Assembly (NCBI GenBank): GCA_018824795.1 | Contig: JAHJFL010000031.1 | Location: 1-11,408 of the forward strand | Origin: a bacterium | GTDB lineage: Bacteria; Campylobacterota; Campylobacteria; Campylobacterales; Sulfurimonadaceae | Reading direction: 5' to 3' | DNA length: 11,408 nt | Shown here: one piece after another, positions 1 through 7,971 of the stretch | Position numbering within the stretch: the first letter of the stretch is position 1 | How the letters are laid out: the number at the start of each line of letters is the position of its first letter | Program-made: the position numbers and the translations under genes | The notes under the pieces: model-generated | Seen by the model: the letters and a program-made list of their open reading frames with translations, nothing else | The model's database searches: none | Told to the model about the DNA's origin: nothing

Positions 1-874
1 AGCCACCACCGAACACGCTTGCTAAAGTTGAAGAGTGATGAGGAGAGCGAAAAGTTCTGTGCGGTTTAAAATCTGGCTCTTTAAAGTCTAGGGCATGTAA
101 TTTTGCCACATCCAAAACTTCATCACTGCTCATTGGCGGTAAAATGTAGCGTATGCGTTTGGCAATCATACTCTTGCCACATCCAGGACTTCCTTCATAA
201 ACAATATTGTGAAACCCTGCTGCTGCAATAAGTGCCGCTCTTTTTGCAATTTCTTGTCCTTTGACATCCAAAAAATCTTCCTCATACTCTTTGATATAAA
301 AATACTTTTCTCCTTCTATTTCATAAAACGGGTACTCACTAGCACTTTGCTGCAGACTCGGCGAGACTGTATCTTTATTTTTGAGTAAATCAATTGCTTC
401 TTGAAGTGTTTTTACTCCATAAAACTCTATATTTGGTATTTTACAAAGCTTTTGCAGGCTTTCATAAGGGACAATAGCTTTAGTAATTATTTTTTGATTT
501 GCTAAAGAAAGAACCAAAGGATAAAGCTGAATGTTCTCTTTTATAACGCCATCCAATCCAAGTTCACCAAATACGAACCACTCACTCAAATCTTCTTGCA
601 TAAAATCCAGCGCTATCATAAGTGCAATACTAAGGTCAAACTGTGAACCGTTTTTTTGAACATCACTTGGGGCGAGATTAATTGTTATACGTTTGGGAGG
701 AAAGGAGAAGTCATTGCTTAAAAGTGCAGATTTGACGCGTTCTTTTGCCTCAGTAATAGCCGTAGAAGCCATACCGACAATTGAAAATGAAGGCAGTCCT
801 TTTGTTAGTGTCGATTCAACCTGAACTACTTTTGCATCAAGACCTTCATACGTCGCGCAGTTTACTTGTTTCAT
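1..874 (-). CDS. comM: ComM/YifB-family AAA+ ATPase (Mg-chelatase-like), N-terminal part, cut by window edge
   Basis: The frame opens with ATG at 874-872 and stays open to the left edge, giving 291 residues of a protein that is usually about 500. The N-terminal half has the Lon-protease-like fold typical of YifB/ComM (for example KGLPSFSIVG at 25-34 and INLAPSDVQKNGSQFDL at 65-81). A Walker A motif GSPGCGKS lies at 228-235, followed by FRSPHHSS at 275-282, which matches the family signature. Walker B and the C-terminal region lie outside the window. In naturally transformable bacteria ComM is a hexameric helicase that helps integrate incoming single-stranded DNA; that role here is inferred from family. 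An AAGG ribosome-binding site sits 7 nt before the ATG. It follows def on the same strand after an 84-nt gap containing an inverted repeat, so it may have its own promoter. No frameshift is visible in the part seen. Confidence 0.93.
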   Translation of the reverse strand, partial: MKQVNCATYEGLDAKVVQVESTLTKGLPSFSIVGMASTAITEAKERVKSALLSNDFSFPPKRITINLAPSDVQKNGSQFDLSIALMIALDFMQEDLSEWFVFGELGLDGVIKENIQLYPLVLSLANQKIITKAIVPYESLQKLCKIPNIEFYGVKTLQEAIDLLKNKDTVSPSLQQSASEYPFYEIEGEKYFYIKEYEEDFLDVKGQEIAKRAALIAAAGFHNIVYEGSPGCGKSMIAKRIRYILPPMSSDEVLDVAKLHALDFKEPDFKPHRTFRSPHHSSTLASVFGGG

Positions 875-900
875 GCTCCAACCTTAATTTAGTTGAATAA

Positions 901-906
901 ATGATA
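901..906 (-). promoter_or_regulatory. possible -10 element for comM
   Basis: On the minus strand the sequence TATCAT (5 of 6 matches to TATAAT) lies 27 nt upstream of the comM ATG, and no TG extension or clear -35 is present. The call rests on position and similarity only. Read-through from def could equally drive comM. Confidence 0.25.
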
Positions 907-931
907 TCTTGGATTTTTGATTAAAGTGAAG

Positions 932-952
932 AATATGACAAAATGTCATATT
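932..952. repeat. inverted repeat between def and comM
   Basis: AATATGACA (932-940) and TGTCATATT (944-952) are perfect 9-bp inverted repeats separated by AAA. The element begins 20 nt after the def coding region ends on the minus strand... more exactly, its first arm is only 6 nt past the def stop codon at 959-961. It could be a weak hairpin terminator for the tig-clpP-def operon or an operator upstream of comM. It lacks a proper T-tract (CTTCACTTT follows on the minus strand), so neither role is established. Confidence 0.5.
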
Positions 953-958
953 TGTAAA

Positions 959-1483
959 CTATTTTTTCTCTTTTTTCTCTTTTGCGATTCGTTTATACTC
1001 TTTTTCAAACTTTTTTCTTCTAGCATAAGAGAGTTTATCTATAAAAAGAATACCCTCAAGATGGTCCATTTCATGCTGAATTGCTATACTCAAAAGTCCA
1101 TCGGCTTCCATAAGTTTTGTATTTCCAAATCTATCCTGAAAATTAATACATACAGTCTCAAACCTATTGATATCTTCATAAAAACCCGGAACACTCAGAC
1201 AACCTTCTTGATATATTGCGTCACCCTCTTTTTTTGTTACTACAGGGTTAATCATCTCAATTAAATTTTCTTTTGGCTGTTCACCTTCTTCATCAGGAAT
1301 ATTCAAAATGAGAACTCTAAGTGCATGCGCCACTTGAATAGCTGCTAGTCCTATGCCGTTTGTTTCAAGCATAAGAGGATACATAGCATCCAAAAGTTTA
1401 TGTAAATTTTCGTCGAAACTTTTTACTTCTAATGATTTTTCTTTTAACTTTTTATCTGGATATTCTACTATTCTTAATTCCAT
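959..1483 (-). CDS. def: peptide deformylase
   Basis: This 174-residue protein has the usual length for a deformylase and all three family motifs: GIGLAAIQ at 43-50, EGCLS at 93-97 with the metal-ligand Cys95, and HEMDH at 137-141 with His137, His141 and catalytic Glu138. The enzyme removes the formyl group from the initiator methionine of new chains in the cytosol, using a divalent metal, usually Fe2+. The C-terminus is a lysine- and glutamate-rich helix (about 156-174), which in other deformylases contributes to ribosome contact; that role here is inferred. The ATG lies 9 nt after the stop of the GGDEF gene, so it is probably the last or next-to-last gene of the tig-clpP-GGDEF-def operon. 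The stop is TAG. Confidence 0.98.
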   Translation of the reverse strand: MELRIVEYPDKKLKEKSLEVKSFDENLHKLLDAMYPLMLETNGIGLAAIQVAHALRVLILNIPDEEGEQPKENLIEMINPVVTKKEGDAIYQEGCLSVPGFYEDINRFETVCINFQDRFGNTKLMEADGLLSIAIQHEMDHLEGILFIDKLSYARRKKFEKEYKRIAKEKKEKK

Positions 1484-1492
1484 AAAACTTCT

Positions 1493-2560
1493 CTAAATTA
1501 TATTATCATTATTTGTTCGTAAAACAACAGCATAATCTACGTTTTGCTTTGTGTATGCTTTTTCAATGCCTTCTAGAGCACTGACTACTATCTCTTCTAC
1601 TGAGTGAAATGAATCGATATTTGTTATACCAATAGAAATTTTAAGCTGTATTTCACGGTCTGAAAGAAAAAAGTTAGAGTTTGAAACCAAATCACAGAGT
1701 CTTTCACTTGTTCTTTTTGCATTATCTAAATCTGTATGTTTTAACAGCATAGCAAATTTACCTCCGCCATAATGAGCGACAATGTCACTTCTTCTGGATG
1801 TTTTTAAAAGGAGTCTTGCTATGGTTCTTGTCATTAAAAGAATAGCTTTTTCATTGTTCACAGTACTCGAGAGTTCTCTGGAAAGTTCTATGAAAATAAG
1901 TGAACTTTTATGTTTAAATTCTTTCATGAGGCCAGTTTCTTGCTCTATTTTTGCCATTAGATAGCGCTTATTATAGACCCCAAATTGGTTATCAAAAACT
2001 GTCTCATTCTCTACATTTTTAACAATACTTGCTGTCTCATCATACATGATTTTCATTTGAGAACTCTGTTTTTTGAGAATATCACTGAGTTTTGAAACAT
2101 CACCCTCAAGTGAGGCTACAACACCCATAGCTTCTTGAATCTCAGGATGTTCCTGAAGCTCTTTTCTGCGTTTTTCAAGAATTTTACTCATAAGAGCCAT
2201 GTTTTTATAGAGATTTGCAGTAACACTGAGAATGCTTTTTACTGAACTAAATCCCTGTTTTAAGCTTTGTTCGAGAGCAATACTATTTTCATCATTATTG
2301 TTATCTTCAAGCTCTAACATAGAGACAATCTGTTTGCGTAGATTTTCGCTTTTATCTTCTAAAAGTCTATCAAAATAGAGTGAAAAATTATTCGGAGTAG
2401 GAGGGAGATTGCCTGCAATCAGAGCACTCAGGACTTCTTTCGCATAAATCTCAATATCACTAGAGGCTTCATCCATGTCGAGCCCTTTAAGCGTAGAGGA
2501 GGAAGTGTTGCTTACCTCACTAATATCACGACGATTTCTACCTCTTAAAGTTCCAGACAT
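1493..2560 (-). CDS. degenerate GGDEF-domain protein (GGGKF) with retained I-site
   Basis: The 355-residue protein has a hydrophilic start, a helical region (about 35-185, with YAKEVLSALIAGNLPPTP at 39-56, a type seen at the N-terminus of other GGDEF proteins), then a GGDEF fold (about 186-348). No membrane segment or signal peptide is seen. The signature is GGGKF at 265-269, so the catalytic and metal-binding Asp/Glu pair of GGDEF is replaced by Gly267-Lys268. The upstream metal/substrate motif (usually DxDxFKxxND) reads IELSRELSSTVNN (224-236). Arg256-x-x-Asp259 lies exactly five residues before GGGKF, the canonical spacing of the c-di-GMP inhibitory site. I infer a non-catalytic protein that may sense c-di-GMP. 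It starts 9 nt after the clpP stop with an AAGGG ribosome-binding site, and ends 9 nt before def, so it is co-transcribed with them. It could instead be a purely structural scaffold. Confidence 0.9.
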   Translation of the reverse strand: MSGTLRGRNRRDISEVSNTSSSTLKGLDMDEASSDIEIYAKEVLSALIAGNLPPTPNNFSLYFDRLLEDKSENLRKQIVSMLELEDNNNDENSIALEQSLKQGFSSVKSILSVTANLYKNMALMSKILEKRRKELQEHPEIQEAMGVVASLEGDVSKLSDILKKQSSQMKIMYDETASIVKNVENETVFDNQFGVYNKRYLMAKIEQETGLMKEFKHKSSLIFIELSRELSSTVNNEKAILLMTRTIARLLLKTSRRSDIVAHYGGGKFAMLLKHTDLDNAKRTSERLCDLVSNSNFFLSDREIQLKISIGITNIDSFHSVEEIVVSALEGIEKAYTKQNVDYAVVLRTNNDNII

Positions 2561-2569
2561 AATAAACCC

Positions 2570-3160
2570 TTATTCCTTTGTATTTTTGATCAACACTTCG
2601 TCAATCATCCCATACTCTTTAGATTCTGCCGCACTCATAAAATTATCACGGTCTGTATCATTTTCAACTTTCTCTACTTTTTGACCTGTATTTTTTGCAA
2701 GAATTTCATTGAGTTCTTGTTTCATACGTAAAATCTCTTTTGCTTGAATTGCAATATCAGTTGCCTGACCTTGTGCACCACCAAGAGGCTGGTGAATCAT
2801 AATTCTCGCATGAGGAAGTGCATAACGTTTCCCTTTTTCACCAGATGAGAGTAAAAATGCACCCATAGATGCAGCTTGACCGATACAAATCGTTGCTACA
2901 TTAGGACGAATATAATTCATAGTATCATAAATTGCCATTCCTGCTGTTACAACTCCGCCAGGAGAGTTGATGTAGAAGTAGATATCTTTTTCAGGATCTT
3001 CTGCTTCTAAAAACAAAAATTGAGCAACTATTGAAGAAGCAACTTGATCATTAACCTCTCCGCTTAGCATTACAATTCTATCTTTTAAAAGACGAGAGTA
3101 AATATCATAAGAACGCTCGCCACGCCCTGTTTTTTCTACTACATAAGGAATATAACTCAT
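2570..3160 (-). CDS. clpP: ATP-dependent Clp protease proteolytic subunit
   Basis: The 196-residue length and sequence match ClpP, the cytosolic serine peptidase that forms a double heptameric barrel and degrades proteins delivered by ClpX or ClpA. The catalytic triad is complete: Ser98 in GQAASMGAF, His123 in MIHQPLGG, and Asp172 in DTDRDNFMS. The N-terminal [20 protein letters not shown] is the usual axial-loop region. The ATG is 3 nt after the tig stop, so translation is probably coupled to tig. The GGDEF gene follows 9 nt downstream. A tig-clpP-def order is, as I recall, shared with Helicobacter and Campylobacter, but the GGDEF gene between clpP and def is not part of that shared order. 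No clpX is present in the window. Confidence 0.98.
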   Translation of the reverse strand: MSYIPYVVEKTGRGERSYDIYSRLLKDRIVMLSGEVNDQVASSIVAQFLFLEAEDPEKDIYFYINSPGGVVTAGMAIYDTMNYIRPNVATICIGQAASMGAFLLSSGEKGKRYALPHARIMIHQPLGGAQGQATDIAIQAKEILRMKQELNEILAKNTGQKVEKVENDTDRDNFMSAAESKEYGMIDEVLIKNTKE

Positions 3161-3163
3161 GGT

Positions 3164-4465
3164 TTACGCTTCTTTCATCTTTGAGTTAAGAAGTCCAGAG
3201 AGAACTTTGTCCTCTACCATTGACATCTGAATTGCTGGAAGGTATCCAGAATTTTTGTATTGCTCATATGCTTTTTGAGGGTCTTGACCCATTTGCATAG
3301 CTTCAAAATAGATAGTTTGCATAACTTCTTGCTCGCCAACTTTTACGTTTTCAGCTTGTGCTAGAGAGTCAATGATGAACGTAGCTTTTACACTTCTTAC
3401 AGCATCTTCACGGAAAGTTTCACGAAGTTCAGCTAATTTCTCTGCACTTTCGCGAAGTTCTTTAATTTGCTCTTCAGTCATACTAGAAGCTGTTCTGTTC
3501 AGAGCCATATCTATCTCTTGGTCAACAACAAATTCCGGTAAATCAAAAACAAAACCTTCAACAAAAGCTTCTAGTAAAGATGGTTTTAATTCATCATTGT
3601 AGAGTTTTGATAACTCTTCGTTTTCAATTTGGATTTTAACTTGTTTTCTTAGCTCATCAATACTTGCGTTTTCTTGACCAGGAAGCATTTTTTTCGCTAA
3701 TTCATCATCTATAGCAACATCTTCTTTTACTTGAATTTTGTTAACTTTTACTTTGAATTCAGCATCTTTGCCAGCTAACTCTTTTCCGCCGTAATTTTCA
3801 GGGAAAGTTACTTTGATAGTAGCTTCAGCATCTTTTTTCAACCCGATAACTTGATCTTCAAAACCTGGAATAAATTGACCTGAGCCTAAACGTAATGCGA
3901 AATCTTCAGCTTTTCCGCCTTCAAACGCAACGCCGTCTACAAAACCTTCAAAGTTAATAACAGCAGTATCGCCGTTTGCTAATGTACGGTCTTCTGTAAC
4001 ATCTATTAAAGGAGCTTGTGCAAGTGCTAACTCTTTGATTCTTGCATCAACGTCAGCATCGCTAACAGCTGGTTTATCAAACTCTTTCACCATTGCAGCA
4101 TAATCACCAAGTTCAATTGCAGGACGCATAGCAACTTTTACAGTTACTTCTATTTTGTCATCGCTTTTATCAAATTTAGAAATAGTTGGCTCGCCAATTA
4201 ATGAATCATTTGCGATATCTAACTCTTTTAGACCTTGCGCAAGAACATCACGAAGTGCTTCAGCTTCAGCATCTTGAACTAAACGCTCACCGTATTGTTT
4301 TTTAACAGCAGAAGCAGGAACTTTACCTTTACGGAAACCGTCAATTTTAGCAGTTTTTGTCAACTGTTTTGCGATTTTTTCTACGTTAGCATTTACCTCA
4401 GACATAGGGATTGTTGCTTGAATTTCAGCGTTAGCACCGTTAATTTTATTTGATTTGATTTCCAT
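3164..4465 (-). CDS. tig: trigger factor, ribosome-associated chaperone/peptidyl-prolyl isomerase
   Basis: This 433-residue protein is of usual trigger-factor length. The N-terminal domain carries the ribosome-docking signature GFRKGKVP at 43-50. An FKBP-type peptidyl-prolyl isomerase domain spans about 160-246 (NGDTAVINFEGFVDG, then FIPGFEDQVIGLKKD and FPENYGG). The alpha-helical, charged C-terminal chaperone arms run from about 250 to 433. It binds the exit-tunnel rim and shields new chains. It is the first gene of the operon leading to clpP and def, which act on the same new polypeptides or their failures. The start ATG has a good AAAGGAAA ribosome-binding site. An extended -10 promoter lies in the 85-nt gap after lspA. 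Confidence 0.98.
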   Translation of the reverse strand: MEIKSNKINGANAEIQATIPMSEVNANVEKIAKQLTKTAKIDGFRKGKVPASAVKKQYGERLVQDAEAEALRDVLAQGLKELDIANDSLIGEPTISKFDKSDDKIEVTVKVAMRPAIELGDYAAMVKEFDKPAVSDADVDARIKELALAQAPLIDVTEDRTLANGDTAVINFEGFVDGVAFEGGKAEDFALRLGSGQFIPGFEDQVIGLKKDAEATIKVTFPENYGGKELAGKDAEFKVKVNKIQVKEDVAIDDELAKKMLPGQENASIDELRKQVKIQIENEELSKLYNDELKPSLLEAFVEGFVFDLPEFVVDQEIDMALNRTASSMTEEQIKELRESAEKLAELRETFREDAVRSVKATFIIDSLAQAENVKVGEQEVMQTIYFEAMQMGQDPQKAYEQYKNSGYLPAIQMSMVEDKVLSGLLNSKMKEA

Positions 4466-4494
4466 CGATTTCCTTTAGTATGTTTTCATTTTTT

Positions 4495-4510
4495 GTAGTT
4501 TTTTAACTAC
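4495..4510. repeat. small hairpin upstream of tig
   Basis: GTAGTT (4495-4500) and AACTAC (4505-4510) are inverted around TTTT. The element lies between the putative tig -10 and its start codon, so it would be at or near the 5' end of the tig mRNA leader. It is short and AT-rich. It has no T-tract in the minus-strand direction, so it is not a convincing terminator for lspA. Confidence 0.35.
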
Positions 4511-4521
4511 TATTTTTGGCA

Positions 4522-4530
4522 ATAATACCA
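4522..4530 (-). promoter_or_regulatory. extended -10 promoter for tig operon
   Basis: On the minus strand the sequence is TGGTATTAT, that is TG-n-TATTAT, with 5 of 6 matches to the -10 consensus plus the TG extension. It lies about 57 nt upstream of the tig ATG and just past the lspA stop. It falls in the loop region of an inverted repeat, ATTTTTGG (4512-4519) and CCAAAAAT (4528-4535). No -35 box stands out, as is usual for sigma-70 promoters in this group. Confidence 0.45.
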
Positions 4531-4550
4531 AAAATGTACTTTTTATAGGA

Positions 4551-5006
4551 TTAATTTTTACAAAATTTTGGTTTGAAGTTTAAAAAGAGTATCCATGCGA
4601 CAGCCACATCTATCATTACATCAGCAAAATTAAAGACAGCAAAATTAAATCCGCAATGCCAATAGACCATATCTACAACGCCACCATGAATAAACCTGTC
4701 ATACACATTTGAAAACGCAGCACCCAATAGGATACCACCAGGTAGAGCATAACAAAATTTTTTCAAATACACTACGTAGCCCAAAACACCAAAAACCATT
4801 ACAAGCTGTATATATTTGAGCCATTCATCTAAAAAGGCAAACATAGAAAACGCAACGCCTTTATTGTATACGAGGATAAAATCTATACAATCCGTATAAT
4901 ATCTGTAGCCATCAACAAAAAGCATTTTGATGTTTTGGTCAATTATAAAAATACCAGCCAAAGCAAAAAGAAGAATCGCGCTTAAACGCAGTGTATGATT
5001 AGCCAT
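4551..5006 (-). CDS. lspA: lipoprotein signal peptidase (signal peptidase II)
   Basis: This 151-residue integral membrane aspartyl protease cleaves signal peptides from diacylglyceryl-prolipoproteins. Hydrophobic segments lie at about 8-24, 64-81, 86-100 and 123-143, matching the four-helix LspA topology. The conserved NVYDR is at 100-104, followed by GGVVD with catalytic Asp112, and FNFAD with catalytic Asp129. The earlier NKGVAFSMF (48-56) matches the family NxGaaFs motif. The ATG overlaps the end of glmM by 8 nt (ATGGCTAA), so translation is coupled. It uses the glmM promoter as far as I can see. The 85-nt gap to tig contains a separate promoter candidate. Confidence 0.97.
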   Translation of the reverse strand: MANHTLRLSAILLFALAGIFIIDQNIKMLFVDGYRYYTDCIDFILVYNKGVAFSMFAFLDEWLKYIQLVMVFGVLGYVVYLKKFCYALPGGILLGAAFSNVYDRFIHGGVVDMVYWHCGFNFAVFNFADVMIDVAVAWILFLNFKPKFCKN

Positions 5007-6339
5007 TTAAAGCTTTTGTAAAAAATGCCACCATCTCATCCATCCGCGCGTTCATGAGTTTTGCATCTTTGCCTTCAAGTAAAATTCTTAACTTATTTTC
5101 CGTTCCTGAGTAACGTATAAGATGACGAATGCCGTCTTTATCTATCTCTTGAAGTTTATCACTCAAACCTTCTATACTCTCAAGCGGTTTTTTTACCTTA
5201 ATATTGATATTTACCAATTTTTGTGGGTACAAATTAAATGGACGGAGTGCTTCTGATGCTTTTTTCTTCTTGCTTAAAAGAAGTGCAAGCGTTTGAAGTG
5301 CAGAAACAAGTCCGTCTCCAGTTTTAGCAAAATCACTTGCAATAACGTGCCCGCTTTGCTCACCACCGAAATTTATACCTTGCTTCTTCATCAGCTCTAA
5401 AACATGTTTGTCGCCGACATCACTGCGAAAAAGTTTTAAACCCTGAGTCTTCATGTAATCTTCTAACCCTTGGTTGCTCATCACGGTTGCCACAATGCCG
5501 CCGCCTTTTAAAACGCCTCTTTCATTCATATAAGCGCCAAGAGCTCCTAAAAGCTGATCACCATCAACAATCTCGCCATTTTCATCTACTATAACAACCC
5601 GGTCTGCATCGCCATCAAGAGCAATCCCTATATCTGCTCTGTATTTGAGAACATTCTCGCAAAGGTCTTTTGTATGCAACGCTCCGCAGCCTTCATTAAT
5701 GTTAAAGCCGTCAGGTTTATTATGTAAAACAACAACATCAGCTCCAAGCTCTTCTAAAACTGTAGGACCGACTTTATATCCTGCTCCGTTTGCAGTATCT
5801 AAAACTATACGTAGTCCCTGAAGAGAAAGTTCAAGAGGAAAAGAATTTTTAAGCGTTACAATATATCTGCCAATAACATCATCTATTCTTTTTGCTTTGC
5901 CAATATTTTTTGCCGTAACCTGAGCTTCTTTTATAAGTTCACTGTTTGCATAAATAGCTTCTATCTCTTTTTCAACCTCAACAGTAAGCTTATCTCCATG
6001 TCCGTCAAAAAATTTTATGCCGTTATCTTCATAAGAGTTATGTGAAGCACTTATCATTATTCCCGCATCGCATCGCATATTTTCAGTAATAAACGCAATT
6101 GCAGGTGTCGGCATTGGTCCTATTTGTATTACATCATAACCAATAGCAGTTAATCCACTTACTATTGCGTTTTCTATCATATATCCGCTTCGTCTTGTAT
6201 CTTTGCCTATAAGTATTTTGTTGGTATTTGCATGTGACTTAAAATATATTCCAGCCGACATAGCAATTCTCATCGCCATTTCAGCACTCAAATATGAGCC
6301 GGCTTCACCTCTAACGCCATCAGTTCCAAATAATTTCAT
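4999..6339 (-). CDS. glmM: phosphoglucosamine mutase
   Basis: The 446-residue protein matches GlmM, which converts glucosamine-6-phosphate to glucosamine-1-phosphate on the way to UDP-GlcNAc for peptidoglycan and lipopolysaccharide. It starts with the typical [11 protein letters not shown]. The phosphoserine active site is ISASHN at 96-101 with Ser99. The Mg2+ loop DGDADR (242-247) supplies Asp242, Asp244 and Asp246. The sugar-binding loop is GGEQSGH at 325-331, and the phosphate-binding loop [10 protein letters not shown] is at 409-418. The serine context, GIMISASH, and RYSGTE separate it from phosphomannomutase or phosphoglucomutase relatives. It is the first gene of a two-gene unit with lspA and diverges from rpsT. 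An extended -10 lies 28 nt upstream. Confidence 0.98.
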   Translation of the reverse strand: MKLFGTDGVRGEAGSYLSAEMAMRIAMSAGIYFKSHANTNKILIGKDTRRSGYMIENAIVSGLTAIGYDVIQIGPMPTPAIAFITENMRCDAGIMISASHNSYEDNGIKFFDGHGDKLTVEVEKEIEAIYANSELIKEAQVTAKNIGKAKRIDDVIGRYIVTLKNSFPLELSLQGLRIVLDTANGAGYKVGPTVLEELGADVVVLHNKPDGFNINEGCGALHTKDLCENVLKYRADIGIALDGDADRVVIVDENGEIVDGDQLLGALGAYMNERGVLKGGGIVATVMSNQGLEDYMKTQGLKLFRSDVGDKHVLELMKKQGINFGGEQSGHVIASDFAKTGDGLVSALQTLALLLSKKKKASEALRPFNLYPQKLVNINIKVKKPLESIEGLSDKLQEIDKDGIRHLIRYSGTENKLRILLEGKDAKLMNARMDEMVAFFTKALNG

Positions 6340-6366
6340 TGTTTACATCCATTGTAAAAGTGCTGT

Positions 6367-6375
6367 ATTTTAACA
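6367..6375 (-). promoter_or_regulatory. extended -10 promoter for glmM-lspA
   Basis: The minus strand reads TGTTAAAAT, a TG extension plus TAAAAT (5 of 6 matches). It would start transcription about 20 nt before the glmM ATG. The leader carries only a weak ribosome-binding site (TGGATG). The same TG-n-TAAAAT arrangement occurs before the speE-like gene. Confidence 0.5.
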
Positions 6376-6445
6376 TAATTATCTAATATTGCTGAAATAT
6401 TCGCCTTTTTATAGCTGTTTAACTAATTTTTAATTATTTTTAAGC

Positions 6446-6451
6446 TAGTAT
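6446..6451 (+). promoter_or_regulatory. possible -10 element for rpsT-prfA
   Basis: TAGTAT (4 of 6 matches) follows a run of T/A-rich sequence (TTTTTAATTATTTTTAAGC) about 35 nt before the rpsT start. T-rich upstream DNA is typical of promoters in this phylum, but the hexamer itself is a weak match. The divergent 6340-6485 spacer must contain a promoter for rpsT; this is the best candidate I see. Confidence 0.3.
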
Positions 6452-6485
6452 TGCGCACTAAATTTAAATGAGAAGGACTCATATT

Positions 6486-6746
6486 ATGGCAAATCATAAG
6501 TCATCAATTAAGAGAATTCGTCAAACTATCGTTCGTACTGAACGTAATCGTTTTTACAGAACTCGTCTTAAGAATATCGTAAAAGGTGTAACTACTGCTG
6601 TTGAAGCAGGGAACAAAGAAGAAGCTACTGCAGCGTTTAAAGTTGCTAACCAACAAATTCATAAATTTGTAAGCAAAGGTGTCTTGAAAAAAGAAACTGC
6701 AGCTAGAAAAGTAAGCCGTCTACACAAATCTGTAAACGCTCTTTAA
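6486..6746 (+). CDS. rpsT: 30S ribosomal protein S20
   Basis: S20 is a small basic protein that binds 16S rRNA early in 30S assembly. I choose the ATG at 6486, giving 86 residues starting [14 protein letters not shown], the standard S20 start. An upstream in-frame ATG at 6468 would add six residues and would place the AGAAGGA Shine-Dalgarno (6471-6477) inside the gene; that motif sits 8 nt before 6486 and decides the start. The sequence is rich in Lys and Arg, with the helical [18 protein letters not shown] segment near the C-terminus. prfA starts 12 nt after the stop, so the two are co-transcribed. It diverges from glmM. Confidence 0.98.
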   Translation: MANHKSSIKRIRQTIVRTERNRFYRTRLKNIVKGVTTAVEAGNKEEATAAFKVANQQIHKFVSKGVLKKETAARKVSRLHKSVNAL

Positions 6747-6758
6747 GGCTAACTTCTT

Positions 6759-7826
6759 ATGTTAGCAGATAAACTTACACCGTTTATCAACCGCTATAAC
6801 GAACTTAGCAATTTGCTAAGTTCACCGGACATCACTTCTGACATCAAAAGAATGACAGCTCTCTCAAGAGAACAATCTTCAATTACCCCTATCGTTGAAA
6901 AAACAAAAGAGTATAAAGCTTTATTGCAAGAAATAGCTGCAACAAAAGAGATGCTTGCTGATTCTGAAATGATGGACATGGCAAAAGAAGAGCTTCGTGC
7001 ACTTGAACCTCGTAAACCAGAATTAGAAGAAGAGATAAAATTGCTTCTTTTACCAAAAGATCCAAATGATGATAGAAATATTATCCTGGAACTTCGTGCG
7101 GGTGCGGGTGGTGATGAGGCTGCAATCTTTGTTGGTGATTTATTTGATGCGTATTCGCGTTATGCAGAGGTAAAAGGATGGAAAATTGAGCTTATGAGCA
7201 CATCTCCATCTGATTCTGGCGGATACAAAGAGCTTATTGCTCTGATTAAAGGTGACCAGGTTTATAGCCGGTTGAAATATGAAGGTGGAACGCACCGTGT
7301 TCAGCGTGTTCCAGCGACAGAGAGTCAAGGACGTGTTCATACTTCAGCTATAACTGTTGCAGTTATGCCCGAGGTAGATGATGTTGAAGTTCAAATCAAT
7401 GAAAACGATCTCAAAATAGATGTTATGCGCTCAAGCGGATGTGGTGGACAAAGTGTAAATACAACAGACTCTGCTGTACGTATAACCCACCTTCCAAGTG
7501 GAATCGTTGTAACAAACCAAGACCAAAAATCTCAACATAAAAATAAAGAAAAAGCTATGAAAGTTCTCAAAGCCAGACTTTATGATAGAGAGATGCAAGA
7601 AGCAATGGCAAAAGACAGTGAAGCGCGTTCTGCTCAAGTTGGAACTGGAGATAGAAGTGGCCGTATTCGTACCTACAACTACCCTCAAAACCGCATGAGT
7701 GACCATAGAATAAACTTAACTCTCTACAGACTTGCAGAGATTATGGGAGGCGGACTTCTTGACGAAGTTATTGAGCCTCTTATAGCCGACCATCATTCAA
7801 AAATTGTTGAGTCTGCTGGACTATAA
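6759..7826 (+). CDS. prfA: peptide chain release factor 1
   Basis: This 355-residue class I release factor recognises UAA and UAG and triggers hydrolysis of peptidyl-tRNA. The anticodon-like tripeptide Pro185-Ala-Thr187 (in [16 protein letters not shown]) marks it as RF1 rather than RF2. The catalytic GGQ is at 229-231 in [19 protein letters not shown]; Gln231 is the expected methylation site for PrmC. The N-terminal helical domain covers about 1-100. The [14 protein letters not shown] block (111-124) is also conserved. Translation likely starts from the AAGG at the rpsT stop codon, 10 nt upstream. It is the last gene of the rpsT-prfA pair, with a hairpin-rich spacer after it. UAG is used as a stop in this window (def and the GGDEF gene). 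Confidence 0.98.
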   Translation: MLADKLTPFINRYNELSNLLSSPDITSDIKRMTALSREQSSITPIVEKTKEYKALLQEIAATKEMLADSEMMDMAKEELRALEPRKPELEEEIKLLLLPKDPNDDRNIILELRAGAGGDEAAIFVGDLFDAYSRYAEVKGWKIELMSTSPSDSGGYKELIALIKGDQVYSRLKYEGGTHRVQRVPATESQGRVHTSAITVAVMPEVDDVEVQINENDLKIDVMRSSGCGGQSVNTTDSAVRITHLPSGIVVTNQDQKSQHKNKEKAMKVLKARLYDREMQEAMAKDSEARSAQVGTGDRSGRIRTYNYPQNRMSDHRINLTLYRLAEIMGGGLLDEVIEPLIADHHSKIVESAGL

Positions 7827-7971
7827 ACACAGCTAAAACTATATGAACATTCGTTCGTATGGTTTATTAGTCACTGATTCTCAAAAAGCAAAGTTTTTTG
7901 TAGCTTCAGAGGGTTGCAAGGGACGTTTGTCCCTGCCACTCAAATGAATGCGTTCATTTGAGTGTGTACCA
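7827..7971. other. convergent intergenic spacer between prfA and dapF
   Basis: I see no gene in these 145 bases. The left part holds a loose A/T inverted repeat (CAAAAA/TTTTTTG at about 7882-7900). The right part holds two strong abutting hairpins described separately. The base composition of the right part is richer in G and C than neighbouring spacers. Confidence 0.8.
7916..7964. repeat. two abutting hairpins, possible bidirectional terminator or dispersed repeat
   Basis: Hairpin A is AGGGAC (7919-7924), loop GTTT, GTCCCT (7929-7934), extendable by a GC pair with a bulged A to 7916-7936. Hairpin B starts at the next base: CACTCAAATGAA (7937-7948), loop TGCG, TTCATTTGAGTG (7953-7964), a perfect 12-bp stem. 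They sit between convergent genes, only 7 nt past the end of dapF, where a bidirectional terminator would be expected. Neither is followed by a T-tract, so classical intrinsic termination is doubtful; a dispersed intergenic repeat is the alternative. Confidence 0.6.

Noticed and set aside
917..1264. 115-codon plus-strand open frame opposite def
   Set aside because: It lies antisense to the well-supported deformylase gene, has no family resemblance and a phenylalanine/cysteine-rich composition typical of a shadow frame.
6468..6485. Upstream ATG for rpsT
   Set aside because: It has no ribosome-binding site of its own, and the AGAAGGA motif is placed for the ATG at 6486, which gives the standard S20 N-terminus.
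7431..7706. 91-codon minus-strand open frame inside prfA
   Set aside because: It is antisense to the GGQ and following region of release factor 1 and has no independent support.
7882..7900. CAAAAA/TTTTTTG inverted repeat after prfA as a terminator
   Set aside because: The stem is almost all A-U pairs with no GC-rich core, so it would be too weak for an intrinsic terminator.
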